From CALJFL01 sp039964455 (GTDB taxonomy: Bacteria > Pseudomonadota > Gammaproteobacteria > Pseudomonadales > Halieaceae): a DNA stretch of 64,000 nt. The position numbers and the translations under genes are program-made. The stretch lies in assembly GCA_039964455.1 (NCBI GenBank), contig JBDVXK010000016.1, positions 1-64,000 of the forward strand, read 5' to 3'. The notes beneath the pieces were generated by a model. It was not told the DNA's origin. It saw only the letters and a program-made list of their open reading frames with translations, and ran no database searches. How positions within the stretch are numbered: position 1 is the first letter of the stretch; each line of letters starts with the position of its first letter. Below, in pieces: positions 1 to 7,718 of the stretch.

Positions 1-1
1 G

Positions 2-649
2 GACGACAACGAGCTGGGTACTACAGCGGTCAAGACTCTGGTTGAGACCCTGGACAGCTACATCCCTGAGCCCGAGCGTGCGATTGACCAGCCGTTCCTG
101 ATGCCAGTAGAGGACGTGTTCTCTATCTCTGGTCGCGGAACCGTTGTAACCGGCCGTGTTGAGCGTGGCATTATCAAGGTCGGTGAAGAAATCGAGATCG
201 TTGGTATCAAGGACACTCAGACCACCACCTGTACCGGTGTTGAGATGTTCCGCAAGCTGCTTGACGAAGGTCGTGCAGGCGAGAACGTTGGTGTACTGCT
301 GCGTGGTACCAAGCGTGATGAAGTTGAGCGTGGCCAGGTGCTTGTTAAGCCAGGCAGCGTTAACCCCCACACCAAGTTCGAGGCAGAGGTTTACATTCTG
401 TCGAAGGAAGAGGGCGGTCGTCACACTCCATTCTTCAAGGGCTATCGTCCGCAGTTTTACTTCCGTACTACGGACGTAACTGGCGCATGTGAGCTGCCTG
501 AAGGTGTTGAGATGGTGATGCCAGGTGACAACGTGCAGATGGTTGCGACGTTGATTGCGCCGATTGCGATGGAAGATGGCCTGCGTTTTGCGATCCGTGA
601 GGGTGGCCGAACTGTTGGTGCTGGCGTCGTCGCCAAGATCATTGAGTGA
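2..649 (+). CDS. tuf: Elongation factor Tu, 3' part (truncated by window edge)
   Basis: The reading frame is open from base 2, so the 5' part of the gene lies outside the window. The visible 215 residues cover the end of the GTPase domain (a helix ending SYIPEPER), domain II (the GRGTVVTGRVERG segment) and domain III (HTPFFKGYRPQFYFRTTDVTG), and end GAGVVAKIIE as in other bacterial EF-Tu. EF-Tu carries aminoacyl-tRNA to the ribosomal A site in the cytoplasm. It is followed directly by an intrinsic terminator, so it is transcriptionally separated from the S10 operon downstream. The identity is certain; whether it is the tufA or tufB copy cannot be told here. Confidence 0.97.
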   Translation, partial: DDNELGTTAVKTLVETLDSYIPEPERAIDQPFLMPVEDVFSISGRGTVVTGRVERGIIKVGEEIEIVGIKDTQTTTCTGVEMFRKLLDEGRAGENVGVLLRGTKRDEVERGQVLVKPGSVNPHTKFEAEVYILSKEEGGRHTPFFKGYRPQFYFRTTDVTGACELPEGVEMVMPGDNVQMVATLIAPIAMEDGLRFAIREGGRTVGAGVVAKIIE

Positions 650-665
650 TCGAGTGACCCGCTAG

Positions 666-696
666 AAAAAAGCCCGGCATTGCCGGGCTTTTTTTT
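666..696 (+). terminator. Intrinsic terminator after tuf
   Basis: GCCCGGC (672-678) and GCCGGGC (682-688) form a perfect 7-bp GC stem with a 3-nt loop, flanked by A6 upstream and T8 downstream. The A and T tracts make it work in both directions, so it can also end the convergent TM2 gene. Confidence 0.93.
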
Positions 697-716
697 GTCT
701 TCACATCAGTGGATGT

Positions 717-1115
717 TTAGTACTCGCTATTTTCCTGGGAGAGTTGCTCGTTGAGTGTCAGGAAGTCGTAGAGTATACCGATCAGGAATAGCCCGCCGGT
801 GCACAGGTAAAGGATGCCGGTAAACCACTTGCCCATGTAGAAGCGGTGAATGCCGAAAATACCGACGAAGGTCAGCAGGATCCACGCCAGGTCATAATCC
901 ACCGGCCCGGCAACATAGCGCCGCTCTGCTTCCCTTGCCATTGCCGGGATTAACAGCAAATCGATAATCCAGCCAATAAAAAACAGGCCCAGGGTGAAAA
1001 ACCAGATCACCCCAGAAATTTGTTTGCCATAGTAAAAGCGGTGTGCCCCTATAAATCCGAAGATCCACAGTAGGTAACCTAGCAGAACGGAATGTGTGTC
1101 TTGCGAGCGATTCAT
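717..1115 (-). CDS. Double TM2-domain membrane protein
   Basis: 132 aa with two copies of the TM2 domain. The first spans about residues 9-55 (GAHRFYYGKQISG, then a helix ending GWIIDLLLIP). The second spans about residues 76-122 (GIHRFYMGKWFTG, then GGLFLIGILYDFLTL). Each copy has the typical G-x-HRFY-x-G turn between two hydrophobic helices, so about four membrane segments are expected in the inner membrane. TM2 proteins are widespread and their biochemical role is unclear. The gene converges on tuf and shares its terminator. The tandem duplication within one chain is the notable feature; most bacterial TM2 proteins have one copy. Confidence 0.85.
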   Translation of the reverse strand: MNRSQDTHSVLLGYLLWIFGFIGAHRFYYGKQISGVIWFFTLGLFFIGWIIDLLLIPAMAREAERRYVAGPVDYDLAWILLTFVGIFGIHRFYMGKWFTGILYLCTGGLFLIGILYDFLTLNEQLSQENSEY

Positions 1116-1176
1116 CTTAAATTCCTGAGCGGGTGTTTCTCCATCTTGGGAGTTGAAGAGTAAGGGGTCAAGCGGG

Positions 1177-1203
1177 TTCGACTTGTCGTCAATTGACTAT
1201 ACT
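1177..1203 (+). promoter_or_regulatory. Candidate promoter for the DUF465 and zinc-finger genes
   Basis: TATACT at 1198-1203 is a good -10. The best -35 is TTCGAC (1177-1182) with a short 15-nt spacer, so the assignment is weak. It lies 76 nt upstream of the DUF465 start codon. Confidence 0.35.
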
Positions 1204-1279
1204 GATGTAGATCATGGCAAGCATTGGCGCCAAGGTTAAGCTGGTCACAGCAGCATTACATTAATTATGGAGACAGAAT

Positions 1280-1519
1280 ATGTCTGTAGAGCACCACGAC
1301 CTGATACACGAATTTCCCGAACTGAAAGATCGCATCCACGAGTTAAAAGTGTCCGATCATCACTTTCGTAATCTCTTTGATGAATACCACACGCTAACGC
1401 GCAGTATTGAGAATATGGAAAATGAGGTGACGCCAGCCGCCACACGCACTGAGGAAGATGCCAAGATACGCCGCGTGCACCTCAAGGATGAGCTCTACCG
1501 AATGCTGCAGGCGGGGTAG
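1280..1519 (+). CDS. DUF465 / YdcH-family small protein
   Basis: 79 aa, starting MSVEHHDLIHEFPELKDRIHEL. The FPELKDRIHELK segment followed by a DxHFxxLFDEYHxLxxxI helix is the hallmark of the DUF465/YdcH family, short cytoplasmic helical-hairpin proteins. The usual family length is 70-80 aa. A GGAGACAG ribosome-binding site sits just upstream of the ATG. The stop is 4 nt before the start of the next gene, so the two are probably cotranscribed and translationally coupled. The molecular function of the family is not established. Confidence 0.88.
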   Translation: MSVEHHDLIHEFPELKDRIHELKVSDHHFRNLFDEYHTLTRSIENMENEVTPAATRTEEDAKIRRVHLKDELYRMLQAG

Positions 1520-1523
1520 GGCA

Positions 1524-1838
1524 ATGGCTTACGAGACTATCCAGCAACAACTTGAAGAGCGGCTCGCCGAGTTGCAGGTGCGGCTGGCCAATATAAAGAA
1601 GGATGTAACGCAGGCTCACTCCGGTGATTCTGCCGAGCAGGCCCAGGAGCGGGAGAACGACGAGGTGGTTGACGCCATAGGCAATGAGACCGCCCAGTCG
1701 ATCAAGATCATCCAGGCCGCCCTGGGACGAATTGCTGACGGCAGCTATGGCAGCTGCAAAGAGTGCGGCGAGGACATTGGACAGGGCAGACTGGAAGCCA
1801 TGCCGGAAGCGACCCGTTGTGTGGGCTGCGCCCCCTGA
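1524..1838 (+). CDS. DksA/TraR-family C4 zinc-finger protein
   Basis: 104 aa. An N-terminal coiled-coil helical region (about residues 5-70) is followed by a four-cysteine zinc finger, CKECGEDIG...CVGC, ending the protein. This is the DksA/TraR architecture, but shorter than DksA (about 150 aa) and closer to YbiI/TraR. Family members bind RNA polymerase through the secondary channel or act as small zinc regulators; which applies here is unknown. An upstream in-frame start at 1458 is rejected because it overlaps most of the preceding gene, while GGGGTAGGGC provides a ribosome-binding site before 1524. Confidence 0.85.
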   Translation: MAYETIQQQLEERLAELQVRLANIKKDVTQAHSGDSAEQAQERENDEVVDAIGNETAQSIKIIQAALGRIADGSYGSCKECGEDIGQGRLEAMPEATRCVGCAP

Positions 1839-1874
1839 TTCATACGATGAGCGCCTGATTTTGACTTGTACCTG

Positions 1875-1897
1875 ACCCGGGCCTCCCACTCCCGGGT
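1875..1897. other. Stem-loop downstream of the zinc-finger gene
   Basis: ACCCGGG (1875-1881) pairs with CCCGGGT (1891-1897) around a 9-nt loop. Only AATTCTT follows, so it is a weak terminator at best; it may end the two-gene transcript. Confidence 0.45.
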
Positions 1898-1951
1898 AAT
1901 TCTTAAGTAATTGCGGCACGCAGATCTAGATATTCATTAATTGCATTACAC

Positions 1952-1981
1952 TTATAGCTACCTATAACTAATAGGTATAAT
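1952..1981 (+). promoter_or_regulatory. Possible second upstream promoter/operator of the S10 operon
   Basis: A consensus TATAAT lies at 1976-1981, with a poor -35 (TTATAG, 1952-1957, 18-nt spacer). Directly before it is an inverted repeat, ACCTAT (1960-1965) and ATAGGT (1971-1976), that could be an operator. The region between it and rpsJ contains further short hairpins (GGCCATCATGGCC near 2017-2029). No gene is visible in 1839-2189. Confidence 0.35.
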
Positions 1982-2092
1982 GCGTACATCCAGGATGAAG
2001 TGTCGCAGCGAACGCGGCCATCATGGCCTGGACTGGTTTTTAGCCCTCATTGGGGTGCTTTCACCACGCCCTAAATTAGTTTGCAAACCGCC

Positions 2093-2121
2093 TTGACACT
2101 ACCTGGTCGGATCATTAGAAT
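2093..2121 (+). promoter_or_regulatory. Sigma70 promoter of the S10 operon
   Basis: TTGACA (2093-2098) is a perfect -35 and TAGAAT (2116-2121) a good -10, with a 17-nt spacer. The expected start near 2128 gives a leader of about 60 nt before the rpsJ GTG. Confidence 0.85.
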
Positions 2122-2189
2122 TCGCGTTCCTTTTTTCGGGGGGTTCCCTTGCGGGCCTCTGGTTTTTTATTTGATTGGAGTTAGGTCAG

Positions 2190-2501
2190 GTGCAGAATCA
2201 ACGCATTCGTATTCGCCTTAAGGCTTTTGACCACCGCCTGATAGACACGTCTACTCAGGAAATTGTGGAAACTGCGCGCCGTACCGGTGCACAGGTTAAA
2301 GGCCCGATCCCCCTTCCTACCCGGAAGGAAAAGTTTACCGTGCTGGTATCCCCGCACGTTAATAAGGACGCACGTGATCAGTACGAGATTCGTACCCACA
2401 AGCGTCTGTTAGATATCGTGGAGCCTACAGAAAAAACTGTAGACGCCCTGATGAAGTTGGACCTGGCAGCAGGTGTGGAAGTACAGATAAGTCTTGGCTA
2501 A
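2190..2501 (+). CDS. rpsJ: 30S ribosomal protein S10 (NusE)
   Basis: 103 aa, the same length as E. coli S10 and nearly identical in the core (RIRIRLKAFDHRLID, GPIPLPTRKEKFT). It sits in the 30S head and doubles as NusE, the NusB partner in transcription antitermination. The start is a GTG at 2190, chosen because it gives the family N-terminus QNQRIRIRL and lies 9 nt after GGAG (2177-2180); a TTG at 2175 would add five residues. It is the first gene of the S10 operon, and a 118-nt gap separates it from rplC. Confidence 0.97.
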   Translation: MQNQRIRIRLKAFDHRLIDTSTQEIVETARRTGAQVKGPIPLPTRKEKFTVLVSPHVNKDARDQYEIRTHKRLLDIVEPTEKTVDALMKLDLAAGVEVQISLG

Positions 2502-2619
2502 CGACAATTCGTAGCAAGACCTGCTCGCGGTGAGAGCCGTGGGTGTGTAACGCCCGACTTTCGAAATATTGTGGGGCGGCCATAGAGGGTTCAGCCCCGT
2601 ACACTGAGAGGTTAGCAAA

Positions 2620-3255
2620 ATGACTATTGGTTTAGTCGGCCGCAAGTCCGGTATGACTCGTGTTTTTACCGAAGACGGCGCATCAATACCCGTAACCGTA
2701 GTGGAGGTTTCTCCAAACCGCGTTACTCAAGTCAAAGAGCTCGATAGCGATGGCTATAGAGCGATTCAGGTCACAGCGGGAAACCGTAAGGCCACTAGAG
2801 TGAGTAAATCAGCAGCGGGACAGTTCGCGAAAGCGGGTGTCGAAGCCGGTCGTGGTTTTTGGGAATTCCGCCTGGGCGATTCAGATGAAACGCCTGAAGT
2901 GGGGTCCGAATTGACCGTGGAACGCTTTGAAGCGGGCCAGAAGGTCGATGTCGCAGGCAAGTCCAAGGGCAAGGGTTTCCAGGGCGCTATCAAGCGTTGG
3001 AACTTCAGCATGCAGGACGCTACTCACGGCAACTCATTGTCCCACCGTGCTCCGGGTTCGATTGGCCAGTGCCAAACGCCGGGTCGTGTATTTAAGGGCA
3101 AGAAGATGGCCGGTCACATGGGTGCAGAGAATGTCACCACCCAGGGGCTGGAAGTTGTTCGTGTCGATGTCGAGCGCAATTTGTTGCTTATCAAGGGCGC
3201 CGTCCCCGGTGCACCTGGCGGAGACGTTTTCGTACGTCCCGCGGTCAAGGCTTAA
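2620..3255 (+). CDS. rplC: 50S ribosomal protein L3
   Basis: 211 aa against 209 in E. coli. It starts TIGLVGRKSGMTRVF, and the extended loop that reaches the peptidyl-transferase centre is recognisable around residues 128-160 (HGNSLSHRAPGSIGQCQTPG). The Gln in SIGQ is the position methylated by PrmB in E. coli. L3 nucleates 50S assembly on 23S rRNA. A GAGAGG site precedes the ATG. Confidence 0.97.
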   Translation: MTIGLVGRKSGMTRVFTEDGASIPVTVVEVSPNRVTQVKELDSDGYRAIQVTAGNRKATRVSKSAAGQFAKAGVEAGRGFWEFRLGDSDETPEVGSELTVERFEAGQKVDVAGKSKGKGFQGAIKRWNFSMQDATHGNSLSHRAPGSIGQCQTPGRVFKGKKMAGHMGAENVTTQGLEVVRVDVERNLLLIKGAVPGAPGGDVFVRPAVKA

Positions 3256-3273
3256 GGTTAGGGGGTCTCTAAC

Positions 3274-3891
3274 GTGGAATTGAGTGTAGTCAAGCCGGGT
3301 AATGCAGATGCGGGCACAGTGTCCGTATCAGATGTTGCCTTCGCTCGTGAGTATAACGAGGACCTGGTTCACCAGGTGGTTACTGCGTATATGGCAGGTG
3401 CCCGTCAGGGAACCCGCGCGCAGAAGAATCGTGCAGCTGTCAGTGGTGGTGGTAAGAAGCCATGGCGGCAGAAAGGTACAGGTCGTGCCCGTGCTGGAAC
3501 AATTCGCTCGCCAATCTGGCGTAGCGGTGGTGTGACATTTGCGGCTCAGCCGCAGGATCACTCCCAGAAAGTGAACCGCAAGATGTACCGTGCGGCACTG
3601 CGTTCCATCATGTCAGAGCTTGCTCGTCAGGAGCGCCTGGTTGTGGTGGAAAGCCTGGATCTGGAGCAGCCAAAAACCAAACTGCTGGCTCAGCAGCTGG
3701 GTGAGTACGGCGTAGACAATGTTCTGATCATCGGCACCGAGGTAGGTGAAAACCTGTACCTGGCGTCGCGCAACCTGCACAAGGTTGATGTTCGTGATGT
3801 GGACGGTGTCGATCCGGTTAGCCTGATCGCCTACGACAAGGTCATGGTGACTGTAGACGCTGTTAAGAAATTTGAGGAGATGCTGGGATGA
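3274..3891 (+). CDS. rplD: 50S ribosomal protein L4
   Basis: 205 aa against 201 in E. coli. The globular domain is interrupted by the tunnel loop GKKPWRQKGTGRARAGTIRSP (about residues 60-80), which lines the exit tunnel beside L22. The start is GTG with a GGGGG ribosome-binding site. In E. coli L4 represses the S10 operon through a leader hairpin; the main promoter here leaves a leader of only about 60 nt, so that control is not evident. The 3' end overlaps rplW by 4 nt (ATGA), indicating translational coupling. Confidence 0.97.
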   Translation: MELSVVKPGNADAGTVSVSDVAFAREYNEDLVHQVVTAYMAGARQGTRAQKNRAAVSGGGKKPWRQKGTGRARAGTIRSPIWRSGGVTFAAQPQDHSQKVNRKMYRAALRSIMSELARQERLVVVESLDLEQPKTKLLAQQLGEYGVDNVLIIGTEVGENLYLASRNLHKVDVRDVDGVDPVSLIAYDKVMVTVDAVKKFEEMLG

Positions 3892-4184
3892 ACCAGGAGC
3901 GCGTATTCCAGGTACTGGTAGGTCCGCATGTTTCCGAGAAGGCAGCAATTGTTGCCGACGCGAATAACCAGTACGTATTTAAAGTGGCTGTTGACGCCAC
4001 TAAGGCCGAGATCAAGAAGTCGGTTGAGCAGTTGTTCAAGGTGAAGGTGGACAACGTTTGCACGCTGAAGGTCAAGGGCAAGGTAAAGCGTAACCGTAAT
4101 GGTTTCAGCACCCGCCCGACCTGGAAGAAGGCATATGTTCGTCTGGAGCAGGGTCAAGACATCGACTTTGCGTCCGCCGAGTAA
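3888..4184 (+). CDS. rplW: 50S ribosomal protein L23
   Basis: 98 aa against 100 in E. coli. The pattern VLVGPHVSEKAAI at the start and the extended loop VKGKVKRNRNGFSTRPTWKKA are typical. L23 borders the tunnel exit and docks trigger factor and SRP. The gene overlaps the end of rplD by 4 nt and lies 14 nt before rplB. Confidence 0.96.
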   Translation: MNQERVFQVLVGPHVSEKAAIVADANNQYVFKVAVDATKAEIKKSVEQLFKVKVDNVCTLKVKGKVKRNRNGFSTRPTWKKAYVRLEQGQDIDFASAE

Positions 4185-4198
4185 GGAGTAGGTTTACA

Positions 4199-5026
4199 AT
4201 GGCACTATTAAAAAGCAAACCCACGTCACCCGGTCGTCGTCATGTCGTCCGTGTTGTCAGTGACGATCTGCACAAGGGTGCGCCATACAAGCCTTTGCTT
4301 GAGCAGCAGACTCGCAATGGCGGTCGAAACAACAATGGTCGTATTACCACCCGTCATATCGGTGGTGGCCACAAGCAGCATTACCGCATAATCGATTTCA
4401 AGCGCACCAAGGACGGTATCCCCGCCAAGGTAGAGCGCATCGAGTACGACCCCAATCGAACAGCACACATCGCATTGGTTTTGTTTGCCGACGGTGAGCG
4501 TCGCTACATCATTGCTCCAAAAGGTGTTGTGGCTGGCGATGTACTGCAGTCAGGTGCTGCAGCCCCGATCAAAAACGGTAACTGCCTGCCACTGCGAAAC
4601 ATTCCGGTGGGTTCAGTAATACACGCAATTGAATTGAAGCCAGGCAAGGGCGCCCAGATTGCGCGTTCAGCTGGTGCTTCCGTTCAGCTGGTAGCTCGCG
4701 AAGGCCAGTACGCCACGGTGCGATTGCGCTCTGGCGAAATGCGCAAGATTCTTGCCGACTGCCGCGCCACACTGGGTGAGGTTTCGAACTCAGAGCACAG
4801 CCTGCGCAAGTTGGGTAAAGCCGGTGCTGCGCGCTGGCGTGGTGTTCGTCCTACCGTTCGCGGTGTAGCGATGAACCCGGTAGATCACCCACATGGTGGT
4901 GGTGAAGGCCGTACTTCCGGTGGTCGCCATCCTGTTAGCCCCTGGGGTACACCTACCAAGGGTTACAAGACTCGCAAGAACAAGCGTACTGATAATTTGA
5001 TCGTACGCCGTCGTGGTAAGAAGTAA
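4199..5026 (+). CDS. rplB: 50S ribosomal protein L2
   Basis: 275 aa against 273 in E. coli. The NPVDHPHGGGEGR motif near residue 225 contains the His close to the peptidyl-transferase centre, and the basic tail ends LIVRRRGKK. L2 is required for subunit association and peptide-bond formation. It is preceded by AAGGAG at good distance from the ATG. Confidence 0.97.
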   Translation: MALLKSKPTSPGRRHVVRVVSDDLHKGAPYKPLLEQQTRNGGRNNNGRITTRHIGGGHKQHYRIIDFKRTKDGIPAKVERIEYDPNRTAHIALVLFADGERRYIIAPKGVVAGDVLQSGAAAPIKNGNCLPLRNIPVGSVIHAIELKPGKGAQIARSAGASVQLVAREGQYATVRLRSGEMRKILADCRATLGEVSNSEHSLRKLGKAGAARWRGVRPTVRGVAMNPVDHPHGGGEGRTSGGRHPVSPWGTPTKGYKTRKNKRTDNLIVRRRGKK

Positions 5027-5066
5027 GTTCGGTTGTCAGAACCCAGAAGATTAGAGGAATAGGATT

Positions 5067-5342
5067 GTGCCACGTTCATTAAAGAAAGGTCCGTTTATCG
5101 ACCTTCACCTGATCAAGAAAGTTGAAGCAGCGGTTGCTAGTAACGATCGTCGCCCAATCAAGACCTGGTCGCGCCGTTCTATGGTAGCGCCAGATATGGT
5201 TGGCCTGACTATCGCGGTTCATAACGGTAGGCAGCACGTGCCCGTTCTGATCAATGAAGACATGGTCGGACACAAGCTCGGTGAATTTGCGGTAACACGC
5301 ACATTCAAGGGCCACATCGTGGATAAAAAGGTCAAGCGCTAA
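5067..5342 (+). CDS. rpsS: 30S ribosomal protein S19
   Basis: 91 aa against 92 in E. coli; starts PRSLKKGPFIDLHL and carries the conserved HNGRQHVPV and VGHKLGEFA segments. S19 pairs with S13 at the top of the 30S head. The start codon is GTG at 5067, after AGAGGA, which gives the standard MPRSLKKGPF N-terminus. Confidence 0.96.
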   Translation: MPRSLKKGPFIDLHLIKKVEAAVASNDRRPIKTWSRRSMVAPDMVGLTIAVHNGRQHVPVLINEDMVGHKLGEFAVTRTFKGHIVDKKVKR

Positions 5343-5367
5343 GCGCTGGCGAAGCGAGGTTTAGGAA

Positions 5368-5706
5368 ATGGAAGTTGCAGCAAGATTAAAAGGTGCCCAG
5401 ATTTCGGCCCAGAAAGCCCGCCTGGTAGCAGATCAGGTGCGCGGCATGCAGGTTGAAGAGGCACTGAATTTGCTGGAATTCAGCAACAAGAAGGCAGCCC
5501 ACATCGTGAAGAAGATTCTCGATTCGGCGATTGCCAATGCTGAAAATAACGAAGGCGCTGATGTCGACGAGTTGAAAGTGTCGAGCATCTTTGTCGATGA
5601 AGGCATGACAATGAAGCGTTTGCGTCCCCGGGCCAAAGGTCGGGCGGATCGTATTTTGAAGCGCAGCTGTCATATCACAGTCAAAGTTGCAGACGGCGAA
5701 GGCTAA
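5368..5706 (+). CDS. rplV: 50S ribosomal protein L22
   Basis: 112 aa against 110 in E. coli. The beta-hairpin that enters the exit tunnel, where macrolide-resistance changes occur, is the MKRLRPRAKGRADRI region (about residues 81-95). It is in the conserved rpsS-rplV-rpsC order. Confidence 0.96.
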   Translation: MEVAARLKGAQISAQKARLVADQVRGMQVEEALNLLEFSNKKAAHIVKKILDSAIANAENNEGADVDELKVSSIFVDEGMTMKRLRPRAKGRADRILKRSCHITVKVADGEG

Positions 5707-5724
5707 GGTTTAGGAGAAGACCAC

Positions 5725-6396
5725 ATGGGTCAGAAAGTACATCCAATCGGTATCCGCTTAGGTATTGTTAAAGACCACACTTCGGTTTGGTACGCGGATA
5801 GCAAGAACTACTCCAAGCAGTTGATCACTGATCTGGCCGTTCGCGAGTACATCGAAAAAGCGCTGGAGCAGGCGTCGGTGAGTCGCGTAGTTATTGAGCG
5901 TCCGGCACAGACAGCCCGCATTACCATTCACACAGCCCGACCCGGGATTGTGATCGGTAAGAAAGGTGAAGATGTCGACAAGCTTCGCAAGACGTTGACA
6001 GAAAAGATGGGTGTGCCAGTGCACATCAACATCGAAGAAATTCGCAAGCCTGACCTGGATGCCAAGTTGGTTGCGCAGAATGTAGCCCAGCAGCTTGAGC
6101 GCCGCGTTATGTTCCGTCGTGCCATGAAGCGTGTGGTTCAGAATGCAATGCGCCAGGGCGCCGAAGGTATCAAGGTGCAGGTTGGCGGTCGTTTGGGCGG
6201 TGCAGAGATTGCTCGTTCAGAGTGGTATCGCGAAGGTCGTGTACCGCTGCACACACTGCGTGCAGATATCGATTACGCAACCTATGAGGCCGTGACTACC
6301 TACGGCATCATCGGCGTGAAAGTATGGATTTTCAAAGGCGAAGTCATTGGCGATCAGGAACAAGCCGACGGCGCCAAGAAGACAGCAACTAATTAA
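5725..6396 (+). CDS. rpsC: 30S ribosomal protein S3
   Basis: 223 aa, about ten shorter than E. coli S3 because of a shorter C-terminal tail. It has the KH-type RNA-binding motif IVIGKKGEDVDKL near residue 75 and the conserved GRLGGAEIARSEWYREGRVP segment near 155. S3 lines the mRNA entry channel and contributes to ribosomal helicase activity. An AGGAGA site precedes the ATG. Confidence 0.97.
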   Translation: MGQKVHPIGIRLGIVKDHTSVWYADSKNYSKQLITDLAVREYIEKALEQASVSRVVIERPAQTARITIHTARPGIVIGKKGEDVDKLRKTLTEKMGVPVHINIEEIRKPDLDAKLVAQNVAQQLERRVMFRRAMKRVVQNAMRQGAEGIKVQVGGRLGGAEIARSEWYREGRVPLHTLRADIDYATYEAVTTYGIIGVKVWIFKGEVIGDQEQADGAKKTATN

Positions 6397-6407
6397 GGGT
6401 TACGCAG

Positions 6408-6821
6408 ATGCTTCAACCAAAGCGTACAAAATTTCGCAAGACTCAAAAGGGCCGTAACCGCGGTCTGGCCCATCGTGGCAGCAAGGTCAGTTTTGGCGAG
6501 TTCGGTCTTAAAGCGACTGGACGTGGCCGACTGACTGCTCGCCAGATAGAGGCAGCTCGTCGTGCGATGACGCGTCACATTAAGCGTGGCGGAAAGATCT
6601 GGATTCGTGTTTTCCCGGACAAGCCTATTACTGGCAAGCCCCTGGAAGTACGTCAAGGTAAAGGTAAAGGTAACGTTGAATACTGGGTAGCCCAGATTCA
6701 GCCTGGCAAAGTGCTGTACGAAGTACAGGGCGTTTCTGAGGAACTGGCGCGCGAAGCGTTTGCCCTGGCCTCTGCCAAGATTCCTATTGCCACAACATTT
6801 GTTAAACGGTCGGTGATGTGA
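6408..6821 (+). CDS. rplP: 50S ribosomal protein L16
   Basis: 137 aa against 136 in E. coli. It starts LQPKRTKFRKTQKGRNRG and contains GSKVSFGEFGLKA and GKGNVEYWVA, all L16 signatures. L16 helps position A-site tRNA. The Arg in the GRGR-like segment (GRGRLTARQ) corresponds to the area hydroxylated by YcfD in E. coli. Its TGA shares one base with the rpmC ATG. Confidence 0.97.
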   Translation: MLQPKRTKFRKTQKGRNRGLAHRGSKVSFGEFGLKATGRGRLTARQIEAARRAMTRHIKRGGKIWIRVFPDKPITGKPLEVRQGKGKGNVEYWVAQIQPGKVLYEVQGVSEELAREAFALASAKIPIATTFVKRSVM

Positions 6822-7012
6822 TGAAAGCGAGTGAATTGCGTGACAAGTCCCAAGAGGACCTGAATAAGCAGCTGCTTACTTTGCGTGAAGAGCAGTTCAA
6901 GCTGCGCATGCAAAAATCTACGGGTCAACTGGGTCAGAGTCATTTGCTCCAGTTAAACCAGCGGGATATCGCACGCGTCAAGACTGTACTGAGCGAGAAG
7001 GCGGGTAACTAG
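6821..7012 (+). CDS. rpmC: 50S ribosomal protein L29
   Basis: 63 aa, exactly the E. coli length when the ATG at 6821 is used; a GTG three bases upstream would add one residue. It is a two-helix protein (ELRDKSQEDLNKQLLTLREEQFKLRMQ; RDIARVKTVLSEKA) near the tunnel exit. The start overlaps the rplP stop by one base (TGATG), so it is translationally coupled, and rpsQ starts one base after its stop. Confidence 0.94.
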   Translation: MKASELRDKSQEDLNKQLLTLREEQFKLRMQKSTGQLGQSHLLQLNQRDIARVKTVLSEKAGN

Positions 7013-7013
7013 T

Positions 7014-7277
7014 ATGTCAGGTGCAGAGAATCGTACACGTACTGCGACCGGTAAGGTTGTCAGCAACAAAATGGACAAGACCATTACGGTATTGTTGGAG
7101 CGCAGGGTCAAGCACCCGGTCTACGGCAAGTACATCACCCGGTCTTCCAAGATCCACGCCCATGATGAAAAGAATGAGTGCGGTATCGGCGATACAGTCA
7201 CTGTTGCGGAGTGCCGTCCACTTTCCAAGAGCAAAACCTGGAATCTGGTCGAAGTTGTAGAGAGCGGCGCGCTGTAG
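7014..7277 (+). CDS. rpsQ: 30S ribosomal protein S17
   Basis: 87 aa against 84 in E. coli. The OB-fold core is evident from GKVVSNKMDKTITV, HPVYGKYITRSSKIHAHDE and the CRPLSKSKTW segment. S17 is a primary 16S rRNA binder in the 30S body. This is the last gene of the S10 group; 46 nt separate it from rplN with no clear independent promoter. Confidence 0.96.
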   Translation: MSGAENRTRTATGKVVSNKMDKTITVLLERRVKHPVYGKYITRSSKIHAHDEKNECGIGDTVTVAECRPLSKSKTWNLVEVVESGAL

Positions 7278-7323
7278 AAAGCGATGGTTGAGCGGCCACG
7301 GTCGCACATTGGAGTAGTAGAAA

Positions 7324-7692
7324 ATGATTCAGACACAGTCGTATTTGGAAGTCGCAGATAACAGTGGTGCCCGTCGTGTGATGTGCATCAAGGTGCTGGG
7401 CGGATCCAAGCGTCGTTATGCTCGTGTCGGAGACCTGATCAAGGTAACCGTGAAGGAAGCGATTCCACGGGGTAAGGTCAAGAAGGGTCAGGTAATGACC
7501 GCAGTTGTTGTGCGTACGCGCAAAGGCGTTCGTCGTGCCGACGGTTCGCTGATCAAGTTTGACGATAACGCTGCTGTATTGCTCAACGCCCAGGACGCTC
7601 CTATCGGCACCCGTATTTTTGGGCCGGTAACTCGCGAATTGCGTGGCGAAAAGTTTATGAAGATTATTTCTCTGGCACCGGAAGTTATCTAG
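7324..7692 (+). CDS. rplN: 50S ribosomal protein L14
   Basis: 122 aa against 123 in E. coli. MIQTQSYLEVADNSGARRVMC and the RxxKGVRRxDGSxIKFDDNAAVL segment are diagnostic. L14 forms an intersubunit bridge and is the binding site of the silencing factor RsfS. This is the first gene of the spc group. Confidence 0.97.
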   Translation: MIQTQSYLEVADNSGARRVMCIKVLGGSKRRYARVGDLIKVTVKEAIPRGKVKKGQVMTAVVVRTRKGVRRADGSLIKFDDNAAVLLNAQDAPIGTRIFGPVTRELRGEKFMKIISLAPEVI

Positions 7693-7718
7693 GCCGGATT
7701 ACAGGGAGAGGAAGAGAG

